Origin: Acidobacteriota bacterium
GTDB lineage: Bacteria > Acidobacteriota > Thermoanaerobaculia > Multivoradales > J023
Length of the DNA stretch: 32,862 nucleotides
NCBI GenBank assembly: GCA_003697015.1
Contig: RFGL01000190.1
Location: 1 to 32,862 of the forward strand
Reading direction: 5' to 3'
Both the position numbers and the translations under genes were made by a program. Below are positions 7,573 through 16,761 of this stretch, piece by piece (positions within the stretch are counted from its first letter, which is position 1; every line of letters starts with the position of its first letter). Below the pieces are notes generated by a model, which searched no databases, had not been told where the DNA came from, and was given only the letters and a program-made list of their open reading frames with translations.

Positions 7573-10286
7573 CGCAGGCCCTCCACCAGCCAGATGTCGC
7601 CCACCGTCTCCGCCAACTCGAAGACCAGCTGCCCGCCGTCCGGCGACCAGGCCGGATACCGCACGTAGGCGCCGAGGCGGGCGAGCTCGGTGAGGCGACG
7701 GCTCTCGCCGCTCGAACGCGAAACCCAATAGAGCTCCCACCGCCCCTCCCGTTCGCCGGCGAAGGCCACCTTGTCGCCGTCGGGCGAGAAGCTGAACGGC
7801 CAGCTCTGGCCGCGGTCGAAGGTCAGCTGCTCGGGGCTGCCGCCGGCGGCGGGGATGACCATGACGTGGCTGTCGTCGCCGCGTTTCGACTGGTAGGCCA
7901 GGATGCGGCCGTCCGGGGACCAGACCGGGAATCCGGCGAGCTCGTCCTCGAAGGTAAGCTGGCGCCGGGCGCCGCTCGTCAGGTCGAGGACGAAGACGTT
8001 GATGCCCTCGCCTCCGGCCTGGGCGTGGTAGGCGACGCGCCCGCCGCCGGGGGCGAGGCGCGCCCAGTCGGCGTCCGGCGGCAGGTCGGCGAGCCTCGTC
8101 TCCTCGCCGGTGGCCAGCCTGATCGCCCACAGCCCCTGCTCGCCGTCGCGCTCGCTGACGAAGGCGATGCGGTCGGCGAGGGGGAACCAGCTGGCGATCG
8201 AGTTGTTGTGCGGATCGGTGGTGACCTGCCGCGCCGCGCCGCCGGCGGCGGTCATCACCCAGATGTCGGCATTGACCCCCAGGCGCCAGCGGTCGAAGGC
8301 CAGCAGGCGGCCGTCGGGGGAGAAGGCCGGCCGGTTGTTGCGTCCGCCGCCGGTGGTCAGGGCCTGGGGCGCCGCCGCCGGCAGAGCGGTCGCCGGCTCG
8401 AGGGCCAGGGACCACAGGTTGCTGCGCGTCACCAGGCCGGCGTAGGCCATGCGGCCGTCGGCGGCGATCGCCAGTTGGCGGATGCTGGCCAGACCGAGGT
8501 TGGCCACCGCTTCCGGCGGCCCGCTCGGCGAGCCGTCGCGCGTCACCGGCACCCGCCACAGCGCGCTGACCTGGCGGGTGCGGGCGGAGAAGTAGATGCT
8601 CGCGCCGTCGGGAGCGTAGATCGGATCGTAGCCCGACGCCGGCTCGCGCACCACCGCGACCAGATCGCTGCCGTCGCGGGCGATCGACCAGATCTCCGAG
8701 CGGCCGCGCTGGGAGGCGGTGAAGGCCAGGCGCTGCCCGTCGGGGGAGAAGGCCGGCGAACCGTGGCCGCCGGGGGGATGGCCGGCGGTGGTCAGGGGCC
8801 ACGGCAGGCCGTCGAGCTCGACCAGCCACAGCTGCGAGCCGGCGAGGGCCGGCAGGGCGGTGTCGGCGATCGCCGGCCAGCTCTCGGACTGAAAGGCCAG
8901 GGTCCGTCCGTCGGGGGAGAAGGTCGGTCGCGAGCCGAAGTCGGTCAGGCGTTCGGCCGGGCCGCCCGCCGCCGGCACCCGCCAGATGCCGCCGCGCTCC
9001 GCATCGTGGTAGGCGATCCAGCGCCCGTCGGGGGAAAAGCTGGGCTCGAAGGCCTGGCCGGCCTCGGTCAGCCGCAGGGTGCGGCCGCCGGGCTCCAGCT
9101 GGCGGACGAAGAGCGCGAAGCCGCCGTCCTGATAGGCGCTGTAGGCCAGAGCCCGGCCGTCGGGGGAGAACGCCGGGTCGAGCTCCAGCCCCTCGCCGGT
9201 GGTCAGCTGACTGGGGCTGAAGACCGGCGGCCGCGGCAGCTCGCGCCGGGCCTGCCACAGGATGAGCAGGGCGATCACCAGGAGCACTCCGGCTGCGGGC
9301 AGAAGCCAGCGCGCCGGAGAGCCCGCCGGCGCCGCCGGCACGACGGTGGCGCCGGTGCCGGTACCGCTACCGGCGGTACCGGGGAGGGCCGCCCAGCCGC
9401 CGGTACCGTAGCCGTCGCCGAGCGCCCCCACCACCTCCTGGACGGTGCCGAAGCGCGCCGCCGGATCGTCCGCCAGACAGCGCAGGATCGCCCGCTCCCA
9501 GCGCTCGTCGAGCTGCGGCACCAACTCCCGCGGCGAGCGCGGCGGCTCGCTGATGCGCTTGACCAACAGGGTCATGGTGGTGTCCGCCTGGTAGGGCTTG
9601 TCGCCGGTGAGCATCTCGAACATCACCACCCCGAGGGCGTAGATGTCGCTGGCGGCGCTCACCGGCTGTCCCCGCAGCTGCTCCGGCGACATGTAGTCGG
9701 GGGTGCCCAGCACCTTCATCTCGCCGGTCAGGGGGGTGGTCCCGGAATCGCTTCGACCGATGGCGCGGGCGAGGCCGAAATCGGTCACCACCACCCGCGG
9801 CCCCCCCTCCTCCGCCGGGATCAGCATCACGTTGCTCGACTTGAAGTCGCGGTGGATGATGCCCGCCGCGTGGGCGGCGCCGAGGGCCGCCGCCATCTGC
9901 GCCACGATGGGGAAGGCCTGTTGCTCGCGCATCGGACCGCCGCGCAACAGGGCCTGCTCCAGGGTCTCGCCGGCGAGCAGCTCCATGGTGACGAAGGTCA
10001 CCTCGCTGCCCGCCAGGACACCGTCCTCGAGGCGGTGCCGGTAGACGTCGAAAATGCGGCACACGTTGGGGTGGGTGACCTTGCGGGCGAGCTGGATCTC
10101 GCGGCGGAAACGCCGCGCCACCTGCTCGTCGCCGACGTTGCGCCGGTTGAGGAACTTGAGCGCCACCCGATCCCCCAACACTTGATCCTCCGCTTCGTAG
10201 ACCTCGCCCATGCCGCCTTCGGCGATGAAGCGCACGATGCGGAAGCGATCGGCGATCAACTGGTTCTCGGCGAAAATCTGCGACAC
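7569..10286 (-). CDS. serine/threonine protein kinase with C-terminal TolB-like/WD40-like beta-propeller repeats
   Basis: Likely GTG start at 10286 (VSQIFAENQLIADRFRIVRFIAEGGMGEVYEAEDQ). Kinase motifs VALKFL, GIIHRDFKSSN and VTDFGLA, one TM segment, then repeated F/YSPDGR propeller motifs. Confidence 0.93.
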   Translation of the reverse strand: MSQIFAENQLIADRFRIVRFIAEGGMGEVYEAEDQVLGDRVALKFLNRRNVGDEQVARRFRREIQLARKVTHPNVCRIFDVYRHRLEDGVLAGSEVTFVTMELLAGETLEQALLRGGPMREQQAFPIVAQMAAALGAAHAAGIIHRDFKSSNVMLIPAEEGGPRVVVTDFGLARAIGRSDSGTTPLTGEMKVLGTPDYMSPEQLRGQPVSAASDIYALGVVMFEMLTGDKPYQADTTMTLLVKRISEPPRSPRELVPQLDERWERAILRCLADDPAARFGTVQEVVGALGDGYGTGGWAALPGTAGSGTGTGATVVPAAPAGSPARWLLPAAGVLLVIALLILWQARRELPRPPVFSPSQLTTGEGLELDPAFSPDGRALAYSAYQDGGFALFVRQLEPGGRTLRLTEAGQAFEPSFSPDGRWIAYHDAERGGIWRVPAAGGPAERLTDFGSRPTFSPDGRTLAFQSESWPAIADTALPALAGSQLWLVELDGLPWPLTTAGHPPGGHGSPAFSPDGQRLAFTASQRGRSEIWSIARDGSDLVAVVREPASGYDPIYAPDGASIYFSARTRQVSALWRVPVTRDGSPSGPPEAVANLGLASIRQLAIAADGRMAYAGLVTRSNLWSLALEPATALPAAAPQALTTGGGRNNRPAFSPDGRLLAFDRWRLGVNADIWVMTAAGGAARQVTTDPHNNSIASWFPLADRIAFVSERDGEQGLWAIRLATGEETRLADLPPDADWARLAPGGGRVAYHAQAGGEGINVFVLDLTSGARRQLTFEDELAGFPVWSPDGRILAYQSKRGDDSHVMVIPAAGGSPEQLTFDRGQSWPFSFSPDGDKVAFAGEREGRWELYWVSRSSGESRRLTELARLGAYVRYPAWSPDGGQLVFELAETVGDIWLVEGLR
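7600..9240 (-). repeat. propeller-encoding imperfect repeats (plus-strand ccgtcgggggagaa-type motif = FSPDGR on the coding strand)
   Basis: Many recurrences of ccgtcggggGagaa or close variants, e.g. near 8310, 8740, 8910, 9030 and 9160, each encoding (F)SPDG(R). Confidence 0.75.
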
Positions 10287-10582
10287 GGCGGACGACCCAG
10301 GAGCTCGGAGTACGCGGCGACCGGCGGACGGCGCCGGCCGGAACAGCTTAGCGGGTCCACGATCGACAATAGCATCTTGCCCCGTTCCCTGCGCCGCTGG
10401 ACCCTCCCCCGCCACCAAGCCGGGCCGATCGGGCGCGAGCTGCGCACCGCTCACCTGGGTCCCCGCACCGGGCGGAGCGGATCACCCATCGCCGCCAGCC
10501 CGCCTCACCCCGCAGAGTATGCAGTTTCAAACTTCGATGTTGAATTGTCCTAGAATGGGATCGGGATCACCAGGAACGCACC

Positions 10583-11779
10583 GTGTACGCACGCACCCTG
10601 CACAACCGCCTCGTCGAGCTGGCCCACAGCTATCCGGCGGTCTTCCTCACCGGCCCCCGCCAGTCGGGCAAGACAACTCTCGCACGAGCGAGCTTTCCCG
10701 ATTTCCTCTACCTGTCGCTGGAGCATCTTCAGACCCGCGAAGAGGCGATCGAGGATCCGCAGGGTTTCCTGCGCCGCTTTGAGGGCATCGGCGGCGTCAT
10801 CCTCGACGAGGCACAGCGGGCACCGGACCTCTTCTCCTACCTCCAGGGATTCCTCGACGACGAGCGCGGCGGCCCCTTCGTCCTCACGGGATCCCAGCAC
10901 TTCCTGCTTTCCGAGCGCATCTCGCAAAGCCTCGCCGGTCGGATCGCGATCCTCGAGCTCATGCCGCTGTCGGTGGCGGAGCTCGCCGGGCGTCAAGCTC
11001 TGGAGCCCGAGCAGCTCGCCGACGCCGGCGCCCCTGGTCAGGAGGAAAGGCCGATGCCCCTGGAGGAACTCCTGCTGGCCGGGCTTTTCCCCCGCGTCCA
11101 CGCCCGCGGCCTCGAGCCGACCACCTGGTACGACGGCTACGTCCGCACCTACGTCGAGCGCGACGTCCGCACCCTGTCAAACGTCGGCGATCTGGACGCT
11201 TTCGCCCGTTTCGTCACCCTCTGCGCCGGCCGCTCGGGCCAGATCCTGAACGCCTCCGCTCTGGCGGGAGACGCCGGCGTCAGCCAACCGACCGCTCGCC
11301 GCTGGCTGTCGATCCTGCGCACCAGCTACGTCATCGACCTGCTGCCCCCGCACCATCAGAACTTCAACAAGCGGCTGGTCAAGCGCCCGAAGATGCACTT
11401 TCTCGATGCCGGCCTGCTGTGCTACCTGCTCGGCATTCGACGCCCCCAGGACGTCCTGCTCCACCCCTTGCGCGGGGCCATCTTCGAGACCTTCGTCATC
11501 GCCGAGCTGCGCAAGCTCTTCCTCCACCAGGGTCGCCGGCCGCAGCTCTATTCCTGGCGCGACTCGAACGGACGCGAGGTCGATGCCGTCCTCGATTTCG
11601 GCACCCGTCGCCTGCCGGTGGAGGTCAAGTCGGGCGAGACCGTCCGCAGCGACGCCTTCCGTGGCCTCGACCACTACCTCCGCTTGTCCGGCGACGCCGG
11701 CGGCGTACTGGTCTACGGCGGCCGGCAGACCTACCGCCGCCGCAACCACGTCGTGCGCAGCTACTGGGCGTGCAGCTGA
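10583..11779 (+). CDS. ATP-binding protein, AAA_14 / DUF4143 family
   Basis: GTG start. Walker A GPRQSGKTTLA, Walker B-like GGVILDEAQRAPDLFSYLQ, sensor LTGSQHFLL, C-terminal DUF4143 pattern (YVRTYVERDVRTLSNVGDLDAFARFVTLCAGRSGQILN...; WRDSNGREVDAVLD...VEVKSGET). Confidence 0.92.
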   Translation: MYARTLHNRLVELAHSYPAVFLTGPRQSGKTTLARASFPDFLYLSLEHLQTREEAIEDPQGFLRRFEGIGGVILDEAQRAPDLFSYLQGFLDDERGGPFVLTGSQHFLLSERISQSLAGRIAILELMPLSVAELAGRQALEPEQLADAGAPGQEERPMPLEELLLAGLFPRVHARGLEPTTWYDGYVRTYVERDVRTLSNVGDLDAFARFVTLCAGRSGQILNASALAGDAGVSQPTARRWLSILRTSYVIDLLPPHHQNFNKRLVKRPKMHFLDAGLLCYLLGIRRPQDVLLHPLRGAIFETFVIAELRKLFLHQGRRPQLYSWRDSNGREVDAVLDFGTRRLPVEVKSGETVRSDAFRGLDHYLRLSGDAGGVLVYGGRQTYRRRNHVVRSYWACS

Positions 11780-11787
11780 GCCGCGCG

Positions 11788-11830
11788 TCCGCCGGCGGCG
11801 GCGCCATAGGTCCGCCGGCGGCGGCGCCAT
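11788..11830 (+). repeat. two 20-bp perfect direct repeats, period 23 bp
   Basis: TCCGCCGGCGGCGGCGCCAT at 11788-11807 and again at 11811-11830, separated by agg; a degenerate partial third copy (cCCGCCGGacg) follows. Confidence 0.85.
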
Positions 11831-11888
11831 CGGCCCGCCGGACGAGTCTCCGCCAACCTCTTGATCGAACGGGACTTGTGAAGAGGGT

Positions 11889-11916
11889 GGCGCCTGGAGG
11901 GCGGCACCTGGAGGGC
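11889..11916 (+). repeat. 14-bp tandem duplication
   Basis: GGCGCCTGGAGGGC (11889-11902) immediately followed by GGCACCTGGAGGGC (11903-11916), one mismatch. Confidence 0.85.
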
Positions 11917-12101
11917 TCCAGCGGCGAGCGAAGAGACCCACCTCACGCCCCCGATCGCCGGAGCGGTAGCACCCGGGCTGAGGATCGTAGTACGCTCGCT
12001 CCATGCTTCCGAGAGCGATGCTCGCCCCGGCGAGCGGCCGTGCGACGGCCACGCCGGCCTCCCCTGCCGGCGACGGATGAGACGACGTACGAGGACTGAC
12101 C

Positions 12102-15100
12102 ATGAACGAGACCTTTGCGCAACGTAGGCGCGGTGCGGCCGGCGGCTGGTGCTGGATGCTGCCGGTCGCAGCGCTCTGGCTGGCGGCGCCGGCGGTGGGC
12201 GAACGGCCCGTGCCGCCGCCGTTCTATGCCATCCGGGACGCGCGGGTGGTGACCGGCACCGGCGAGATTCTCGACCGGGCGACGGTGGTGCTGGCCGACG
12301 GCTTGATCACCGCGGTGGGGACCGACGTCCCCATCCCGGCCGACGCCTGGGTGATCGACGGCCGCGGCTTGACCGTCTATCCCGGCCTCTTCGACGCCTT
12401 GACCGACCTCGGCCTGACCCAGGAGGAGGACGGCGAGGGCCAGCGCGGGCGCGGCGGCCCGCCCGGCTTCGGCGGCGATCAGCCGCCGATCCGCGGCCCC
12501 GAGGATCGGCCCGGCACCCAGCCCTGGGTCAGCGCGGCGGACCGGTTGTCGACCGCCGACCGGCGCCTCGAATCGTGGCGCGAGGCGGGCTTCACCACCG
12601 CGGTGACCGCCCCCGGCGGCGCCTTCTTCGCCGGCCAGGCGGCGGTCGTCGACCTCGGCGGCGACGACCCGCGGTCGATGGTGGTGGCGAGCCCGGTGGC
12701 CCAGCGCATCAGCCTCGACGGACCGGGCGGCTTCCGCACCTTTCCGGGCTCGCTGATGGGGCGGCTGAGCTACCTCAAGCAGGTGTTCTCCGACGCCCGT
12801 CACGAGGAGCGGGTGCAGGCGCTCTATCAGGCGTCGCCCGCCGGCCGCGAGCGACCGGTCTACGACCGCGCCCTGGGGCCGATCCGCCAGGCCCTGAGCC
12901 GCGGCCTGCCCTTCCTCCTCCCCGCCCACCTCGGGCGCGAGATCGACCGCATGCTGGCGATCGCCGGCGAGTACGACCTGCGGCCGATCCTCTACGGCGG
13001 CCAGGGAGCCTACGCCCGCGTCGCCGCCCTCGCCGAACGGCGGGTGCCGGTGCTCGTCAGCCTCGAATGGCCGGAGGCGGAAAAAGACCGCGATCCGGAG
13101 GCCGACACCCCCTTCCGCGAGCTCTACCACCGGCGCCTGGCGGCGGTCACCCCGCAGCGCCTGCACGCCGCCGGTGTGCCCTTCGCCTTCTACTCCGGCG
13201 GCCTCAGCAGCCCGTCGCAGATCTTCGACGGCGTACGCCGGGCGATCGAGGAGGGCCTGCCTGCTGGCGCCGCGCTCGCCGCCCTGACCATCGCTCCGGC
13301 GCGCATCTTCGGCGTCGACGACCGGCTCGGCAGCGTCGAGCCGGGCAAGATCGCCAACCTGGTGCTCGCCACCGCCGAGCCCTGGGCCGAGGACGTCGAG
13401 ATCAAGGCGGTCTTCGTCGACGGCTACCGCTACGCCGAACGCACCCCGGCCGAGCCCGCCGAGCCGCCGGCTGCCGACGTCAGCGGCACCTGGAAGCTGA
13501 CCCTGGAGACGCCGCGCGGCGGCCGCGAGATGACCGCCGAGCTGACGATGAGCAAAGACGGCAAGGTCAGCGGCGAGCTGCGCGGCGAGCGCGGCAGCCA
13601 GACGATCGAGAAGGGGCGCATGAGCGGCGACCGGCTGCGTTTCAAGACCACCTTCTCGATGGGGACGCGCAGCCGCGAGGTGTCCTACAACCTGACGGTC
13701 GAAGGCGACGAGCTTTCCGGCACCGTCAGCGCCGGTCCGATGGCGATGGAGGTCCGCGGCGAGCGCAGCGGCGAAGCGCCGGCGGCGGCGGCAGACGGCG
13801 GAGAGAAAGCGGCGCCGGCGGTGCCGGTCGACGAGCTCGAGCGGGCGATGGCCATCGTCCAGGGGCCGGTGCGCGACGGCGACAGCTTCGCCATCGTCAA
13901 CGCCCGGGTCTACACCGTCTCGGGCGAAACCCTCGACGGCGGCGGGGTGATCGTCGAGGACGGCAAGATCGCCGCCGTCGGCACCGACCTCGACATCCCC
14001 GACGGCCTGGAGGTGATCGACGCCGGCGGCGGCTCGCTGATCCCCGGCATCATCGACGCCCACTCCCACATCGCCATCGAGGGCGGCGTCAACGAGGGCT
14101 CCCTGGCGGTGACCTCGATGGTCACCGTCGACGACGTGATCGATCCCGACGACGTCGCCATCTACCGCGCTCTCGCCGGCGGGGTCACCACCATCAACGC
14201 CCTCCACGGCAGCGCCAACCCGATCGGCGGCGGCAACGCGGTGCTCAAGCTGCGCTGGGGCAAGGATGCCGCCGGCCTGCGCTTCGACGGCGCACCACCG
14301 GGGATCAAGTTCGCCCTCGGCGAGAATCCCAAGCGCTCCCGCGGTCCGTCGCTCCCCGGCGTGCCGCAGCGCTACCCGGCGACCCGCATGGGGGTGATGG
14401 ACGTCATCCGCCAGGCCTTCACCGAGGCGCGCGAGTACCGCAAGACGTGGCGGGACTACGAGCGGGCGGTCGCCGCGGGCGAAAAACCGCTGCCGCCGCG
14501 ACGCGACTTCAAACTCGAGCGACTGGTGGAGATCCTCGACGGCAAACGCCTGGTCCACGCCCACTGCTACCGCGCCGACGAGATCCTCCAGCTGCTGCGC
14601 CTGGCGGAGGAGCAGGGCTTTCGCATCGCCACCCTGCAACACGTCCTCGAGGGCTACAAGGTGGCGGACGAGATCGCCGCCCACGGCGCCGGCGCCTCCA
14701 CCTTCTCCGACTGGTGGGGCTACAAGGTCGAGGCCTACGACGCCATCCCCCACAACGCCGCCCTGATGACCGAGCGCGGGGTGGTGGTATCGATCAATTC
14801 GGACAGCGGCGAAGAGATGCGGCACTTGAATCAGGAAGCCGGCAAGGCCATGAAGTGGGGCGGCCTGAGCGAGCTCGAGGCCTTGAAACTGGTGACCTTG
14901 AACCCGGCACGGCAGCTCGGCATCGCCGATCGCGTCGGCTCGATCGAGGTGGGCAAGGACGCCGACCTGGTGCTCTACGACGGCCCGCCTCTCGCCCTCG
15001 GCTCGGTGGTCCAGAAGACCTTCGTCGACGGCGTCCTCTACTTCGACCGCGAGGCCGACCGCCGGCGTCAAGCGACCATCGAGGAAATCGAGCAGAAGCT

Positions 15101-15227
15101 CCTCGGTGAGGCGGGGAACAACGACCGAGCGGAAGGCGAGGCCGCCCCGACCGCGCACCATGCCAGCAGCCACGCAAGCACCCTGCTACGCCACGAGCCA
15201 CGCTACAGCTGCCGGGAGGAACACTGA
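12102..15227 (+). CDS. fused tandem amidohydrolase-family protein (degenerate N-terminal domain, lipocalin-like linker, apparently intact C-terminal domain)
   Basis: N-terminal hydrophobic segment; two amidohydrolase-like halves. The first has YPGLFDALTDLGL. The second has IPGIIDAHSHIAIEG, LVHAHCYRADE, IATLQHVLEGYK and SINSDSGEEMRHL. Both halves end in the GSVEPGKIANLVL / GSIEVGKDADLVLYDG signature. Confidence 0.9.
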   Translation: MNETFAQRRRGAAGGWCWMLPVAALWLAAPAVGERPVPPPFYAIRDARVVTGTGEILDRATVVLADGLITAVGTDVPIPADAWVIDGRGLTVYPGLFDALTDLGLTQEEDGEGQRGRGGPPGFGGDQPPIRGPEDRPGTQPWVSAADRLSTADRRLESWREAGFTTAVTAPGGAFFAGQAAVVDLGGDDPRSMVVASPVAQRISLDGPGGFRTFPGSLMGRLSYLKQVFSDARHEERVQALYQASPAGRERPVYDRALGPIRQALSRGLPFLLPAHLGREIDRMLAIAGEYDLRPILYGGQGAYARVAALAERRVPVLVSLEWPEAEKDRDPEADTPFRELYHRRLAAVTPQRLHAAGVPFAFYSGGLSSPSQIFDGVRRAIEEGLPAGAALAALTIAPARIFGVDDRLGSVEPGKIANLVLATAEPWAEDVEIKAVFVDGYRYAERTPAEPAEPPAADVSGTWKLTLETPRGGREMTAELTMSKDGKVSGELRGERGSQTIEKGRMSGDRLRFKTTFSMGTRSREVSYNLTVEGDELSGTVSAGPMAMEVRGERSGEAPAAAADGGEKAAPAVPVDELERAMAIVQGPVRDGDSFAIVNARVYTVSGETLDGGGVIVEDGKIAAVGTDLDIPDGLEVIDAGGGSLIPGIIDAHSHIAIEGGVNEGSLAVTSMVTVDDVIDPDDVAIYRALAGGVTTINALHGSANPIGGGNAVLKLRWGKDAAGLRFDGAPPGIKFALGENPKRSRGPSLPGVPQRYPATRMGVMDVIRQAFTEAREYRKTWRDYERAVAAGEKPLPPRRDFKLERLVEILDGKRLVHAHCYRADEILQLLRLAEEQGFRIATLQHVLEGYKVADEIAAHGAGASTFSDWWGYKVEAYDAIPHNAALMTERGVVVSINSDSGEEMRHLNQEAGKAMKWGGLSELEALKLVTLNPARQLGIADRVGSIEVGKDADLVLYDGPPLALGSVVQKTFVDGVLYFDREADRRRQATIEEIEQKLLGEAGNNDRAEGEAAPTAHHASSHASTLLRHEPRYSCREEH

Positions 15228-16645
15228 TGCAAGCCACCATCCGCGGGAAGAACACCCCCTTAAGCTCCCCCGTCTCCTACGGCGGAGAGGACCGACGCTC
15301 CCGCACCCGACGGGCCGGGAGGCGATGGCTCCGGATCCTGAGCCGGACCGTCGCGGTGCTGCTGGCGACGGCGGCGACCGCTGCCGCTCAGCCCCTGGTG
15401 CTCGACGGCGGCACGATCCATGCGGCGGCGGGGGAGGAGCCCTTCGCCGGCCGGGTGGTGATCGACGGCGGCCGGATCGTCGCCGTCGGCGAGGCCGCCG
15501 AGGTGCCGGAAGGGGCGGTGCGGCTCGACGTCGCGGGGCTCCACGTCTACCCCGGGCTGTGCGACGCGCTGAGTCGGATCGGCCTGGTCGAGATCGGCGC
15601 CGTCGCCGCCACCGTCGACACGGCGGAGATCGGCGCCTACAACCCCCACCTCAAGGCGATCACCGCCGTCCACCCGGCGAGCGAGGTCATCCCGGTGACC
15701 CGCGAGACCGGCATCACCCACGCCGTGGTCGCCCCGGGAACCGACCGCGACGGCGTCGTCGCCGGCCAGGCGTCCCTGCTCCACCTCGCCGGTTGGACGG
15801 TGGAGGAGATGGCGATCGAGACCTCCGTCGCGATGGTGATCGCCTGGCCCGAGATCCAGACCCGCAGCTTCGACTTCGCCACCTTCAGCGTCCGCGAAAG
15901 CCCCTTCTCCGAAGCCAAGGAGCAGGCCGAGGAGGCGCAGAACGAGCTCCGCGACTGGTTCGACGCCGCCCGCCAGTACCAGCGGGCGATGGCCGCCGGC
16001 AGCGACCGGGTCGAGCGCGACCTCAAGCTCGAAGCCCTGGCGCGGGTGCTCGACGGCCAGCTGCCGGTGGTGATCCAGGCCAACGCCAAACGCGACCTGG
16101 AAGCGGCGATCGCCTTCGCCGAGGAGCAGGACGTCCGCCTGATCCTCGCCGGCGGCCGCGACGCCTGGAAGATCAAGGACCAGCTGGCGGAGAAGAAGAT
16201 CCCCGTCATTCTCGGCCGCACCCAGAGCCTGCCCGCCGAAGAGGACGATCCCTACGACCGCCCCTACCGCACCGCCGGCGAGCTGGCCGCGGCGGGGGTG
16301 ACGATCGCCTTCGGCTCAAGCGCCGGCGGCGGCTTCGGCCCCGGCGGGCCGCACAGCGCCCGCACGCTGCCCTACGAGGCCGCGATGGCGGTCGCCTTCG
16401 GCCTGCCCCGCGACGTCGCCCTCGCCGCCCTGACCCGGAATCCGGCCGAGATCTTCGGCCGCGGCGACGAGCTCGGCACCATCGAGGCGGGCAAGATCGC
16501 CAACCTCATCGTCACCGACGGCGATCCCCTGGAGCTCACCACCGAGGTGCGGCACCTGATCATCGACGGCAAGGAGGTCACCACCGACAACCGCCATCGC
16601 GCGCTGTACGAGAAATACCGCGCCCGCCCCGGAGCCGAGCGCTGA
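15227..16645 (+). CDS. amidohydrolase-like protein, apparently missing metal ligands
   Basis: TGATG stop/start overlap with the upstream gene. Signal peptide (ILSRTVAVLLATAATAAAQ), DGGTIHAAAGEEPFAGRVVIDGGRIVAVGE, C-terminal LGTIEAGKIANLIVTDGDPLE. PGLCDALSRIGL replaces the usual PGxIDxHxH. Confidence 0.87.
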   Translation: MQATIRGKNTPLSSPVSYGGEDRRSRTRRAGRRWLRILSRTVAVLLATAATAAAQPLVLDGGTIHAAAGEEPFAGRVVIDGGRIVAVGEAAEVPEGAVRLDVAGLHVYPGLCDALSRIGLVEIGAVAATVDTAEIGAYNPHLKAITAVHPASEVIPVTRETGITHAVVAPGTDRDGVVAGQASLLHLAGWTVEEMAIETSVAMVIAWPEIQTRSFDFATFSVRESPFSEAKEQAEEAQNELRDWFDAARQYQRAMAAGSDRVERDLKLEALARVLDGQLPVVIQANAKRDLEAAIAFAEEQDVRLILAGGRDAWKIKDQLAEKKIPVILGRTQSLPAEEDDPYDRPYRTAGELAAAGVTIAFGSSAGGGFGPGGPHSARTLPYEAAMAVAFGLPRDVALAALTRNPAEIFGRGDELGTIEAGKIANLIVTDGDPLELTTEVRHLIIDGKEVTTDNRHRALYEKYRARPGAER

Positions 16646-16664
16646 CCCTCGCGGGCCTCGAGGG
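16646..16664 (+). terminator. possible weak hairpin after the amidohydrolase operon
   Basis: CCCTCG-cgggcct-CGAGGG inverted repeat directly after the stop codon. No downstream T tract, so this is weak evidence. Confidence 0.25.
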
Positions 16665-16761
16665 GGGCGGCGCGGGGCGGATCGCCTTCCTGAGGCGGCG
16701 GCGGCCGCTCGCCCAAGACGCGATCGGCGTCGCTGCCCGTCGCCTCGCGGCTCGCGACGGC

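Noticed and set aside
6055-9258. 1067-aa minus ORF suggesting a kinase/LCAT fusion
   Set aside because: Its N-terminal part is an off-frame read through the kinase gene. The real LCAT-like start is the lipoprotein ATG at 7572, overlapping the kinase stop.
7482-10553. 1023-aa plus-strand ORF opposite the kinase
   Set aside because: Antisense shadow of a confident Ser/Thr kinase gene; composition typical of GC-driven spurious ORFs.
11788-11830. CRISPR-like array
   Set aside because: Only two perfect 20-bp units with a 3-bp gap; no spacers of CRISPR length and no cas genes.
11943-15173. 1076-aa minus-strand ORF opposite the fused amidohydrolase
   Set aside because: Low-complexity Gly/Ala/Val/His/Arg-rich translation with no domain logic; an antisense frame kept open by high GC.
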